Below, one piece after another: positions 4,491 to 12,349 of a DNA stretch of 15,812 nt. Within the stretch, counting starts at the first letter, position 1, and the number at the start of each line of letters is the position of its first letter. A program made the translations under genes and the position numbers. The stretch is taken from NCBI GenBank assembly GCA_023441905.1, contig JAEZNC010000280.1, positions 1-15,812 of the forward strand, given 5' to 3'. Source of the stretch: Bacillota bacterium. GTDB lineage: Bacteria; Bacillota; Clostridia; Christensenellales; SZUA-584. The notes under the pieces were generated by a model, which saw only the letters and a list, made by a program, of their open reading frames with translations, did not search any database and was not told the origin of the DNA.

Positions 4491-7481
4491 ATGATTAACG
4501 ATAAATACGAGCATCGTCAAAACAAAGGTGCCGATAAAAAAGCCGGGGCTTTCTTTTCGGCTATATGGCGTACTGCGAAACGTTATTTTATGACAGTTAT
4601 CCTCTGGCTGCGCGGAGAAAAACCGGACAACGCAAGGCACTCGGTCTCCGCTTCATCCGAGACGGTTGTGTTTGACTATGTGAAAGAGCCGGAGATTCGC
4701 ACGAAATCAAAGAAAGTCCATCCCGCGCACACGGTGCCCCGTATTTCAAAGGAGCATTTATCCGGCGAAGGCAAGGAGCATATCAATATGTTCCGCGCCC
4801 GCAAAAGACGAGACGGCGTGGTGATCAATGTGGCACTGACGTCATTTAAGCTGATACTTATTGTCATATTCATGTTCGGTGCCGCCGGTTTTGGTACGGT
4901 GATCGGCATTGCCAAGGCTTATATGGAAACAACGCCGACGCTTGATACGGAAAAAATTGAAGAACAGGCGGAAACCTCATATCTTTACGATTGCAACGGC
5001 AACGTGATGACGCCGTATTCGGGCACGGAAAACAGAGACTTGGCCAGCCTAGATGAAATCCCCCTCACGCTGCAGCGTGCGGTTGTCGCGATTGAAGACG
5101 TGCGTTTTTATTACCATAACGGCGTCGATTTTAAAAGGCTGCTCGGCGCTTTCATCAGCAATCTGATGAATAACAACGTTCAGGGCGGCAGCACGATCAC
5201 GCAGCAGCTGATTAAAAACAGAATGCTGACCACCGAACGTACCTACAAGCGCAAAATTCAGGAAGCGTATTTGGCGATGCAGCTTGAGGAAGAGTACGAC
5301 AAAGACGAGATTCTCGAAGCTTATATGAATACGATATTCCTCGGCGAATCCAATTACGGCGTTAAAGCGGCCGCAAAGGATTATTTCGGGAAGAGTCTCG
5401 ATCAGCTGACATTGCGGGAATGCGCCATGCTGGCCGGTATCACGCAGTATCCGTACTCGTATAATCCGCGCCGTGGTTATTATGTCAAAAAAGACCCGTC
5501 GCCCGTGGAGAAGCGCACCGACAAAGTTCTCACAGCCATGTACAAGGCGGGTTATATCACCAAAGATGAATACGAATATGCCCTGCACGATACGGTAACC
5601 GTCCGGGAGCATTCCGACGTGAGCGGTATGTATGAGCATCCGTATTTTGTGGAATATGCGATCTATGATGTGATTACGCATTTTCTCAAACAGCGTGGGC
5701 TGCAAGATACAAAGGAAAACCGTGCCGCAATCGAAACCGAGATCCGCACGAGCGGCTATCAAATTTTTACAACGATGGATCCCAATATTCAATCAGCAGT
5801 TGAGGATACTCTGAGAACCTGGGATAAATACCCGAAGCTTGAAGATGAAAGCGCTTCTGTGAAACGCACGCACAATGCCGACGGCAGCATTACCGAAACG
5901 AAGGAGCCGCAGGCGGCCGCAGTGGTTGTCGATCACACAACGGGCCAGCTCAAAGCTGTTGTGGGCGGCAGAGACAAACCGGAAGCGAAAAAAACGCTGA
6001 ACCGCGCTTATCAAACCACAATGCCGGTTGGTTCTTCAATCAAGCCTATTGCCGTGTATGCGCCCGCAATTGACAAAGGCCATTCCGACGGCCTTGTCGT
6101 GCCCAATATGCCTGTTAAAATTGAAGGCTGGGATGACGGCGGCGGCAAAGGTTATCCGGCGGGCGGGTCTTCCAAATACGGCCCCATTACGCTGCACAAT
6201 GCGCTTGTCAATTCATTGAACAGCGCGACGGCTTATACGCTGCTTCAGTATGTGAAGCTCGATGATTCTTTCAATTATCTTGTCAATACGGGCATCACCC
6301 CGAAGCACATACAAAAAACGGCCGCGGGCCTTTCTCTGGGTACATCGGGCATCACCCCCATAGAGATGGCGGGTGCCTATGCGACGATTGCCAACAGCGG
6401 CGAGTATCTGGAACCGCTGTCGTTCACCGTAGTGAAAGACAAGGACGGCAACGTGATTCTAAACGCGGATGATATCCGTGAGGAACGCCGCGTTTTCAAA
6501 GAGTCCACTGCATATATCGTCACACAGATGCTTGTCGATGCGGTGGATCACGGAACGGGTACCAAAGCCAAAATCAGCGGTATGACGATCGGCGGCAAAA
6601 CGGGCACGAACCAAGACGCCAAAGGCGTTTTCTTCGCGGGTATATCGCCTTACTATACGGCCACGCTCTGGATCGGACATGACGATTACAAACCGCTTGA
6701 CAGCCAGGTGTATGCATCGAGCTCCGCTGCGCCTCTCTGGCGGGAATTTATGTCCAAGATTCTCGAAGGGAAGCAGGATGCCCCTATTATCAATAAGTCA
6801 CTAGACGAACTGGGCCTTGAAATGGTTGATATCTGCTCCGTTTCGGGTTTGCGCGCCACCGCTGCCTGCGCGGCCGATCCCACTCATGGCGCTGAAGCGG
6901 CTTACTTCCTCAAGGGCACCGCGCCAATTGAAGAGTGCAATGTGCATTACCTGCTGAAGATATGCCCGGAAACCGGAAAGCTCGCTACGCCGTACTGTGA
7001 GGACGCTCTGGGGGCGCTCGAAGCGAAATCATATGTTATGCTGCCGCCGGAATCGATTTACTGGCAGTTCGCCTCGGTAGACCAGCGGCTAAAATATATG
7101 CCGAATCTCATTGCCACGCCCGCAAGCGGAACACCGCTCAGCGAGATTATGACTGACCCGAGCACACCGGAGTATTACCAGTTCTTCTGCGACAAGCACA
7201 CGCTCGGTTGGTGGCAGGAACAGACAAGCCGAACCAATGCGGTCAACGCGGCGAACGCGCAGATCAATGTATCAAGCGACGTTCTCTCAAATCCCGCGTA
7301 TGTCATGTCTTATGAAGACAAGACCAGCCTGTCCGGCAAAATCAGCGAACTCCAGCAGCTCATCGCCGACAGCACATCAACATCCGGCGCTATCGAGCAG
7401 AAAACATACGAGCTCGAGACGCTGACCAGCAGACTGCTGGCACTTTACACACCGACGACACCGCCGGCCACATCGCCTTAA
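4491..7481 (+). CDS. Class A penicillin-binding protein (bifunctional glycosyltransferase/transpeptidase), PBP1A type
   Basis: The 996-residue protein has a long charged cytoplasmic tail (1-109) and one membrane helix (about 110-134). The GT51 domain follows, with EDVRFYYHNG (catalytic E202), GGSTITQQLIKN at 232-244 and RKIQEAYLA (E258). The transpeptidase domain has S515-S-I-K518, S575-L-N577 and K703-T-G705, so both activities should be intact. It polymerises lipid II and cross-links peptidoglycan outside the membrane. A region with cysteines at 782, 825 and 836 among others holds repeated C-x-x-(S/T)-G-x-L/R-A-T patterns, seen in many Clostridia PBPs, and ends in a Thr/Pro-rich tail. AAAGGTG precedes the ATG. 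The gene converges on a second class A PBP with a one-base gap. Confidence 0.95.
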   Translation: MINDKYEHRQNKGADKKAGAFFSAIWRTAKRYFMTVILWLRGEKPDNARHSVSASSETVVFDYVKEPEIRTKSKKVHPAHTVPRISKEHLSGEGKEHINMFRARKRRDGVVINVALTSFKLILIVIFMFGAAGFGTVIGIAKAYMETTPTLDTEKIEEQAETSYLYDCNGNVMTPYSGTENRDLASLDEIPLTLQRAVVAIEDVRFYYHNGVDFKRLLGAFISNLMNNNVQGGSTITQQLIKNRMLTTERTYKRKIQEAYLAMQLEEEYDKDEILEAYMNTIFLGESNYGVKAAAKDYFGKSLDQLTLRECAMLAGITQYPYSYNPRRGYYVKKDPSPVEKRTDKVLTAMYKAGYITKDEYEYALHDTVTVREHSDVSGMYEHPYFVEYAIYDVITHFLKQRGLQDTKENRAAIETEIRTSGYQIFTTMDPNIQSAVEDTLRTWDKYPKLEDESASVKRTHNADGSITETKEPQAAAVVVDHTTGQLKAVVGGRDKPEAKKTLNRAYQTTMPVGSSIKPIAVYAPAIDKGHSDGLVVPNMPVKIEGWDDGGGKGYPAGGSSKYGPITLHNALVNSLNSATAYTLLQYVKLDDSFNYLVNTGITPKHIQKTAAGLSLGTSGITPIEMAGAYATIANSGEYLEPLSFTVVKDKDGNVILNADDIREERRVFKESTAYIVTQMLVDAVDHGTGTKAKISGMTIGGKTGTNQDAKGVFFAGISPYYTATLWIGHDDYKPLDSQVYASSSAAPLWREFMSKILEGKQDAPIINKSLDELGLEMVDICSVSGLRATAACAADPTHGAEAAYFLKGTAPIEECNVHYLLKICPETGKLATPYCEDALGALEAKSYVMLPPESIYWQFASVDQRLKYMPNLIATPASGTPLSEIMTDPSTPEYYQFFCDKHTLGWWQEQTSRTNAVNAANAQINVSSDVLSNPAYVMSYEDKTSLSGKISELQQLIADSTSTSGAIEQKTYELETLTSRLLALYTPTTPPATSP

Positions 7482-7482
7482 G

Positions 7483-9849
7483 TCAGGGCATATAATTGTC
7501 TTCTGTCAGCATCGTGATCTTGACACCTACGGAGGGCGGCCCGCAAAGCCGCTCTCCTTCTATTTCTATATCGGGATGAACCGGAATCACATAATATTCG
7601 TATGAGCACCCGTACTCCGCTGAAAAATCGATAAAGGATATTTTGGATGACGCTCCTGAGGATTCGCCGATTGTCTCGACGCTTCTGTCTGTGAGATTTT
7701 TTCGCATAATCCGGTATATAATAAAGTTTTCTTTGGGCGTGAAGCTGATATTTGGCATGCCGCCGTCTCCGATGATGACGCTTAAGTCGTCCGGCGGAGA
7801 CGGTACGGCCCAGTATGACGTGTATTGAGACGGCGCACTCTCTTTTGTGAAATACTCAAGCATCGTTTGATCATCCGGAGTAAAAGCGCTGGCCAGCATG
7901 GGCTGGCTGCCCTCCTTAAGCGACTGAATATCAATTTTGGCTGCAATGATATTGTCTGGCTGCGAAAAATCAGGCGCTTTTCTGTCTTTGTATATATTTG
8001 CGAATAGCTGCTGGAGCAGTTTAGCCGGATACGTGCCGCCTGTCACATCAGACGGCAAACAATGGGATTCATCGGTACTGTCAAATCCCATCCAACAGCA
8101 CATCGTATATTCGGGATTATACGCCACAGTCCACGCATCCTTATTATCCTCTCCCGCGCCTGCGGTTCCTGTTTTGGCCGCAATAGGCACGCTTTTTACA
8201 GCAACCCTCTTGGCCGTCCCAGAAGTGACCGCACTTTCAAGCATCGATGTCATCAGATAGGCCGTTTCGGGTGCAAGCACACTCTTTCTCGTTTTTGGTC
8301 TTTCGTAAACAACATCCCCTCTCCCGTCTTCGATTTTTGTGATACAGGACGGCAGTGAATAATATCCGCCGTTCGCGAACGGCGTAAATGAATTGGCAAG
8401 GCACAGCGGCGATATGCCCGTTGTAAAGCCGCCCAGCGCCAGCGTCAGCCCTTTATCCTTCTTGTCGAACGAAATTCCGACCTGTGACGCATAAAGCTTT
8501 CCCGTTTCCACACCAAGCGCATCAAGCACGCGTACAGCCGGCAGATTGAGCGAATTCGCGAGCGCCTCACGCAGTGTAACCCAGCCTTCATAGTTGTCCG
8601 AAAAATTTTTGGGAACATATCCGTTGAAATCTTCTTTTTCGTCAAGCACGAGCGTGGCGGGTGTGTAACCGAGTTTTTCTATCGCGGGCGCATAAACCAT
8701 GACGGGTTTGATGGCCGAACCGGGCTGACGCTTGATATCAATGGCACGGTTGATACCGCGGCGCGTTTCGTAGCTGCGCCCGCCCATCACGGCCCTGATT
8801 TCTCCTGTTTTGCTGTCCAGTATGCATACGGCAGCCTGACACGGCTCGCCGTCGGCCGCGTTTGACGGAAAATTAGCTGCTTTTTTAAAAACCGATTCTA
8901 AGTTTTCCTGCATACCCTGATCAAGCGTTGTATAGATACGGAATCCGGTAGAAAGCAGTTCTTCACTGTCCAGTGAAAGTATATTTTCCGCTTCGGCAAG
9001 CACCATGTCCGTATAATAGCCGTATTCAACCTCTTCTTTTTCGGCAAGTATCACCGCTTCGGATTCAGCTTCTTTTTCTTGGCTGTCAGAAATCATTCCC
9101 TGATCGTGCATACAGGAGAGCACAAGGTTTCGCCTTTGTATAGATTTTTGCATATCAATATGCGGCGCATAGTGAGATGGTCCCTTGATGATACCTGCCA
9201 GCAGCGCCGCCTGAGACAGCGTCAGCGATTTGGCACTGATGCCGAAATATGTTTTGGCTGCCGCTTCAATGCCGTAAGCCCCGTGCCCAAAATAGATATA
9301 ATTCAAATACATTTCCAGTATTTCATCCTTCGTGTAAACCTGCTCTAGCTTATAGGCCATCACAGCTTCCTGAAGCTTTCTTGACATTGTTTTCACACCT
9401 GTCAGGCTCGTGTTTTTCACAAGCTGCTGGGAAATGGTGCTGGCCCCCTGCTTTAAGCTGCCGCTTTTCAAATCTTCAATAAGCGAACCGATAATACGAC
9501 CGATATCCACACCGTCATGCTCATAAAACCGCGCGTCCTCAATGGCAATAAACGCGTTCTTCACATGCTCCGGGATCTCCTCCACAGGGATATAAACACG
9601 GTTCTGCTTGTTATAAAGCGCCGCTGTCTCTGCCCCGTTTTTATCATAAATCAGCAGCGTCTGCTGCATCTCGGCAATTTTATTCGGGTCAAATTCTTTC
9701 CATTCCTCCAGCCCCATCAGATACGAAACAACAAATGCCGTTCCCGAAAGCCCCAGCGTGAGAAAAACGAGCGCCGTGTATTTGATGACTGTGAATGTTT
9801 TATGAATAATACGTGAGAAAAGTCTCTGGCTGTGGCTGTGCTTCCCCAT
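7483..9849 (-). CDS. Class A penicillin-binding protein with C-terminal fibronectin-III-like domain
   Basis: From the ATG at 9849-9847 (AGAAGG ten bases upstream) the product is 788 residues; an in-frame ATG at 9879 would add ten. A basic start and a membrane helix (about 25-46) lead to the GT51 domain: EDARFYEHDG with E104, QGASTISQQLVKN, and RKLQEAVMA with E161. The transpeptidase motifs are S378-A-I-K381, S433-L-N435 and K559-T-G561, all intact. The last 105 residues (from about 683, PSPPDDLSV) look like a fibronectin type III module with YRI and YEYYVIPV strands, and may bind wall material or partners. The protein should polymerise and cross-link peptidoglycan. It lies head to head with the spoIIA operon; forespore or mother-cell use is possible but unproven. 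Confidence 0.94.
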   Translation of the reverse strand: MGKHSHSQRLFSRIIHKTFTVIKYTALVFLTLGLSGTAFVVSYLMGLEEWKEFDPNKIAEMQQTLLIYDKNGAETAALYNKQNRVYIPVEEIPEHVKNAFIAIEDARFYEHDGVDIGRIIGSLIEDLKSGSLKQGASTISQQLVKNTSLTGVKTMSRKLQEAVMAYKLEQVYTKDEILEMYLNYIYFGHGAYGIEAAAKTYFGISAKSLTLSQAALLAGIIKGPSHYAPHIDMQKSIQRRNLVLSCMHDQGMISDSQEKEAESEAVILAEKEEVEYGYYTDMVLAEAENILSLDSEELLSTGFRIYTTLDQGMQENLESVFKKAANFPSNAADGEPCQAAVCILDSKTGEIRAVMGGRSYETRRGINRAIDIKRQPGSAIKPVMVYAPAIEKLGYTPATLVLDEKEDFNGYVPKNFSDNYEGWVTLREALANSLNLPAVRVLDALGVETGKLYASQVGISFDKKDKGLTLALGGFTTGISPLCLANSFTPFANGGYYSLPSCITKIEDGRGDVVYERPKTRKSVLAPETAYLMTSMLESAVTSGTAKRVAVKSVPIAAKTGTAGAGEDNKDAWTVAYNPEYTMCCWMGFDSTDESHCLPSDVTGGTYPAKLLQQLFANIYKDRKAPDFSQPDNIIAAKIDIQSLKEGSQPMLASAFTPDDQTMLEYFTKESAPSQYTSYWAVPSPPDDLSVIIGDGGMPNISFTPKENFIIYRIMRKNLTDRSVETIGESSGASSKISFIDFSAEYGCSYEYYVIPVHPDIEIEGERLCGPPSVGVKITMLTEDNYMP

Positions 9850-9906
9850 AGCTGCGGTACCTTCTTTTATATATGGCATACGAATTTATGCTCTCCGAAA
9901 ACCTTG

Positions 9907-9937
9907 AGAATATGTTGTTTCGACAAGAACCATATTG
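9907..9937 (-). promoter_or_regulatory. Very weak SigE-type promoter candidate for the leftward PBP gene
   Basis: CATATTCT (9914-9907) matches six of eight SigE -10 positions, and CAATATG (9937-9931) lies 16 bases upstream with five of seven -35 matches; the spacing is one base long. I saw no good sigma-A promoter in this gap on the minus strand. Confidence 0.2.
9919..9925 (-). promoter_or_regulatory. Spo0A box upstream of spoIIA
   Basis: TGTCGAA on the minus strand is an exact match to the 0A-box core bound by phosphorylated Spo0A. It sits about 85-90 bases before the expected spoIIAA transcription start, a distance compatible with activation. A seven-base match alone is weak; the context, ahead of an operon known to need Spo0A in Bacillus, raises it. 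Confidence 0.5.
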
Positions 9938-9958
9938 TGTCATCAAAACTAGATCTCT

Positions 9959-9965
9959 TTCGGCA
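9959..9965 (-). promoter_or_regulatory. Second, imperfect Spo0A box next to the spoIIA -35
   Basis: TGCCGAA on the minus strand matches six of seven 0A-box positions and lies ten bases before the SigH -35 element, centred about 47 bases before the expected start, where an activator could touch RNA polymerase. Confidence 0.4.
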
Positions 9966-9974
9966 AAATCTCCT

Positions 9975-10003
9975 AAAGGAAATAGATTGCCATAAAAGAA
10001 TAC
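9975..10003 (+). promoter_or_regulatory. SigH promoter of the spoIIA operon
   Basis: AAAGGAAAT (9975-9983), an 11-base spacer and AAAGAATAC (9995-10003) fit the SigH consensus RnAGGAwww / RnnGAATww almost completely. Transcription should start near 10009. SigH drives spoIIA in Bacillus, so function and position agree. Confidence 0.75.
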
Positions 10004-10033
10004 GTTATGGATCACATGAAAGGACAACGATTT

Positions 10034-10342
10034 ATGCACATTAGAGTGACACAGCAAAATGACTCTGCCACTGCGCATTTGTTCGGCGAGCTCGACCATC
10101 ACAGTGCCGAACAGGTTAAAGACGAACTTGATACGCTGATTCGCCGTTTTAACGACATCAATTTGATACTTGATCTAAAAAACTTGAGCTTCATGGATAG
10201 TTCCGGACTGGGGGTCATACTCGGCAGATATAAGAAGCTTAAAGCCAAAGGCGGCAAGATGTATATCAAAAATGCGAATCCGCAGATTGAAAAAGTGTTT
10301 ACTGTCAGCGGAATCTATCAAATCATTAAAAAAATTAAGTAA
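10034..10342 (+). CDS. spoIIAA: Anti-sigma F factor antagonist SpoIIAA
   Basis: The 102-residue STAS-domain protein contains LSFMDSSGLGVILGRYK at residues 51-67, nearly identical to the Bacillus block; S56 aligns with the serine phosphorylated by SpoIIAB. GELDHHSAEQ near residue 18 is also characteristic. Unphosphorylated SpoIIAA binds SpoIIAB and frees SigF in the forespore; the phosphatase SpoIIE, not encoded here, reactivates it. I chose the ATG at 10034 with AAAGGA nine bases upstream. The in-frame ATG at 10007 is at or before the predicted SigH transcription start and so is unlikely. It is first in the spoIIAA-spoIIAB-sigF operon. Confidence 0.95.
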   Translation: MHIRVTQQNDSATAHLFGELDHHSAEQVKDELDTLIRRFNDINLILDLKNLSFMDSSGLGVILGRYKKLKAKGGKMYIKNANPQIEKVFTVSGIYQIIKKIK

Positions 10343-10353
10343 CGGGGGCTCAT

Positions 10354-10785
10354 ATGGAATTCAAAAACACCATGGAATTAAGGCTACCCAGCCTTTCCGT
10401 CAACGAAGGCTTCGCGCGCAGCGTTGTCGGGGCATTCGCCACTCAACTCGACCCGACGCTCGAGGAGATCGCCGATATCAAAACCGCCGTATCCGAAGCC
10501 GTCACCAACGTCATCGTTCATGCTTATCCGGATAAGCTCGGAGAAATCCGTCTGTTTGCTTCGCTGGAAAACCGTTTGATCAGCGTCGTCATTGAAGACA
10601 AGGGTGTCGGTATCCTTGATATTGAGCAGGCCCGGCAGCCATTCTTCAGTACAGCCGGAGATGAATCGCGTTCGGGCATGGGTTTTACGGTCATGGAAAC
10701 GTTCATGGATGAGGTCACAATTCAATCGGTGCCCGGAAAAGGCACAACGGTGAAGATGAAGAAAACGATCGGAGCCGCGGAATAA
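10354..10785 (+). CDS. spoIIAB: Anti-sigma F factor / SpoIIAA kinase SpoIIAB
   Basis: The 143-residue GHKL-ATPase has the N box EAVTNVIVHAY (E48, N52), the G1 box DKGVGI (82-87) and the ERSGMGFTVME-like G2 region (RSGMGFTVMETFMDE, 106-120), very close to Bacillus SpoIIAB. It binds SigF and blocks it, and phosphorylates SpoIIAA when ATP is bound. It lies 11 bases after spoIIAA; the gap is largely GGGGG, a G-rich ribosome binding site, and four bases before sigF. Such spacing suits coordinated amounts of the three proteins. Confidence 0.96.
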   Translation: MEFKNTMELRLPSLSVNEGFARSVVGAFATQLDPTLEEIADIKTAVSEAVTNVIVHAYPDKLGEIRLFASLENRLISVVIEDKGVGILDIEQARQPFFSTAGDESRSGMGFTVMETFMDEVTIQSVPGKGTTVKMKKTIGAAE

Positions 10786-10789
10786 GCTG

Positions 10790-11524
10790 ATGGACGAAAA
10801 AGGGGTGCTCTCCCATGAAGAGAGCCTGCGGCTGATCAAAGCCGCCCAGCGCGGAGACGTCAGCGCCAAAGAAAAGCTGATTGTCCGCAATACGGCGCTG
10901 GTTAAAAGCATTGTCAGGAAATTTTTAAACCGCGGCGTGGAATTTGAAGACCTCATGCAGATCGGAAGTCTTGGGCTCGTTAAAGCCGTGCATGGTTACG
11001 ACCCGAAGTTTGAAGTCCGATTTTCCACCTATGCCGTGCCTATGATCGCAGGAGAAATCAAGCGGTTTCTGCGCGACGACGGCATTATTAAAGTCAGCCG
11101 TTCATTGCGTGAAAAATCATTTGAAATTTTCAGCATCAAGGAAAGAATGAAGGCTGAGTTAAAACGGGAACCGACTATTGAAGAACTTGCCGAGCGTTTG
11201 CAGATGTCTGCTGAAGATATCGTGTTTGCCATAGAGGCTGTGCGCACACCTGTCTCTATCTATGAGCCGGCATTCGATGACGACAATTCAAAAACGCTGC
11301 TGATTGATACGATGTCGGAAAATACCGACAACGATATGATCGACACCATCCTTTTAAAAGAGTTGATACAACGATTGGACCCCAAAGAGCGGCGGCTGAT
11401 TATGCTGCGCTTTTACAGCGATAAAACACAAATGGAAATTGCTGAGATTCTCGGCGTTTCTCAGGTTCAGGTGTCACGGCTCATTTCCAAAACACTCGAA
11501 AAATTACGAAAATCCGCCCTGTAA
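10790..11524 (+). CDS. sigF: RNA polymerase sigma factor SigF (forespore)
   Basis: The 244-residue sigma-70 protein contains FLNRGVEFEDLMQIGSLGLV and VRFSTYAVPMIAGEIKRFLR (region 2), EPTIEELAERLQMS (region 3) and a C-terminal helix-turn-helix QMEIAEILGVSQVQVSR (region 4). These blocks, with RDDG-I-KVSRSL, match SigF rather than SigG or SigB, and its place after spoIIAB settles the assignment. SigF directs the first forespore-specific transcription after asymmetric division. The Shine-Dalgarno sequence before the ATG is poor and sits within the end of spoIIAB, so translation is probably coupled to it. Confidence 0.96.
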   Translation: MDEKGVLSHEESLRLIKAAQRGDVSAKEKLIVRNTALVKSIVRKFLNRGVEFEDLMQIGSLGLVKAVHGYDPKFEVRFSTYAVPMIAGEIKRFLRDDGIIKVSRSLREKSFEIFSIKERMKAELKREPTIEELAERLQMSAEDIVFAIEAVRTPVSIYEPAFDDDNSKTLLIDTMSENTDNDMIDTILLKELIQRLDPKERRLIMLRFYSDKTQMEIAEILGVSQVQVSRLISKTLEKLRKSAL

Positions 11525-11535
11525 ATTTCATTATA
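11508..11535 (+). promoter_or_regulatory. Candidate SigG/SigF-type promoter for the spoVA genes
   Basis: CATTATA (11529-11535) fits the SigG -10 consensus CATwwTA exactly, and GAAAA (11508-11512) is a partial -35 match (GnATr) with a 16-base spacer. It overlaps the sigF stop codon. SpoVA genes are SigG-controlled in Bacillus, so a forespore promoter here would let them be expressed late. Confidence 0.4.
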
Positions 11536-11568
11536 TTTTTGATTTCCGCGAGAGATAATATCAATAAC

Positions 11569-11586
11569 GCTTGCAGACGGGCAAGC
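11569..11586 (+). other. Short stem-loop in the sigF-spoVAC gap
   Basis: GCTTGC and GCAAGC pair around a six-base loop. No T run follows, so it is not a convincing terminator. It would lie in the leader of a transcript started at the candidate SigG promoter, or be a processing or stability element. Confidence 0.35.
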
Positions 11587-11620
11587 AAATGACGGCTTAC
11601 ATTAAGGAGCGTTTTTTGGG

Positions 11621-11740
11621 GTGCGTAAGAGGTGGTTGATGACATTGATTATCTGCGTTTTTATCGGCGCTATTGCCATAGCCGCCATGCTTTTGCTTCG
11701 GCCTCATCTGAACACTTATGTGGATGCGTGGTTTGTGTAA
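11621..11740 (+). CDS. Unrecognised 39-residue single-pass membrane peptide
   Basis: A GTG at 11621 opens a 39-codon frame: basic MRKRW start, a strongly hydrophobic stretch (LMTLIICVFIGAIAIAAMLLL), then RPHLNTYVDAWFV. The profile, charged N-terminus plus one helix plus short tail, is what a real small membrane protein looks like. AAGGAG lies 11 bases before the GTG; alternatively AGAGGTGG precedes the in-frame ATG at 11639, giving 33 residues. I recognise no family. It is not SpoVAA or SpoVAB, which are much longer. Its position between sigF and spoVAC suggests forespore expression. It could still be chance. Confidence 0.45.
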   Translation: MRKRWLMTLIICVFIGAIAIAAMLLLRPHLNTYVDAWFV

Positions 11741-11772
11741 GTCAATCCACTCGACCCGCTGAAAGGAAAAAC

Positions 11773-11880
11773 ATGAAGGACTTCGTGCAGATGCCTGAGA
11801 ACAACGCGGGCACTTTAAAAAACGTTGAAGAAACCGAAGAGTATGACAAAGCCGTGCCCGAGCGGCAAAAAAAGATTTAA
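11773..11880 (+). CDS. Unrecognised 35-residue highly charged peptide
   Basis: An ATG at 11773 with AAAGGA five bases upstream opens a 35-codon frame, MKDFVQMPENNAGTLKNVEE then TEEYDKAVPERQKKI. It is rich in Glu and Lys, with no hydrophobic segment, so it would be soluble. It stops nine bases before spoVAC, the spacing of an operon gene. I know no family for it. The strong ribosome binding site and position are the evidence; shortness is the doubt. Confidence 0.5.
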   Translation: MKDFVQMPENNAGTLKNVEETEEYDKAVPERQKKI

Positions 11881-11889
11881 GGCGGCCAT

Positions 11890-12348
11890 ATGGATATTAA
11901 AAAGAATGTGGACGAAACAAATTATCAGCAATATGTGAAAGAAAATATGCCCAAAAGTCATCTGTTAAAGGAATGCGTGATGGCTTTTATTGTCGGCGGA
12001 CTGATTTGTGTGTTTGGAGAAGCGATCAACGATTTTGCAAAGAACGTGATAAAGCTCGATGAAGAGGGCGTGAACGCTTTCCGTTCGGCTGTATTGATAT
12101 TCCTCGGCGCTTTGTTTACGGGTATCGGTATCTACGACGTGCTTGGGCGGTATGCCGGAGCCGGCTCGATTGTGCCCATTACGGGGTTTGCGAATTCAAT
12201 CGTTTCCCCCGCGCTTGAATACAAATGGGAAGGCTACATTCTCGGCGTCGGTGCGAAGCTGTTTACCATAGCAGGGCCGGTTCTCGTCTATGGCATCAGC
12301 TCATCCGTGCTTGTCGGCGTTATTTATTTTTTAATTGGAGGCCGATGA
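11890..12348 (+). CDS. spoVAC: Stage V sporulation protein AC (dipicolinic acid channel component)
   Basis: The 152-residue membrane protein has a hydrophilic N-terminus (1-27), then about four to five hydrophobic segments, with AFIVGGLICVFGE and YAGAGSIVPITGFANSIVSPA as family marks and GYILGVGAKLFTIAGPVLVYG near the C-terminus. SpoVAC sits in the inner spore membrane and in Bacillus behaves as a mechanosensitive channel part that moves dipicolinic acid into the forespore and out on germination. AGGCGG precedes the ATG. The stop is one base before the spoVAD start, so the genes are coupled. It is related in sequence pattern to SpoVAE. Confidence 0.95.
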   Translation: MDIKKNVDETNYQQYVKENMPKSHLLKECVMAFIVGGLICVFGEAINDFAKNVIKLDEEGVNAFRSAVLIFLGALFTGIGIYDVLGRYAGAGSIVPITGFANSIVSPALEYKWEGYILGVGAKLFTIAGPVLVYGISSSVLVGVIYFLIGGR

Positions 12349-12349
12349 T

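Noticed and set aside
5049..5792. A 247-codon open frame antisense to the rightward PBP gene
   Set aside because: It lies wholly inside the glycosyltransferase coding region, whose motifs are intact, and resembles no protein family.
11569..11586. A sigF terminator
   Set aside because: The stem is only 6 bp and has no T run on the plus strand.
11632..11880. An 82-codon frame starting upstream of the 35-residue peptide
   Set aside because: Its N-terminal half is the out-of-frame shadow of the membrane peptide; the internal ATG at 11773 has the good ribosome binding site.
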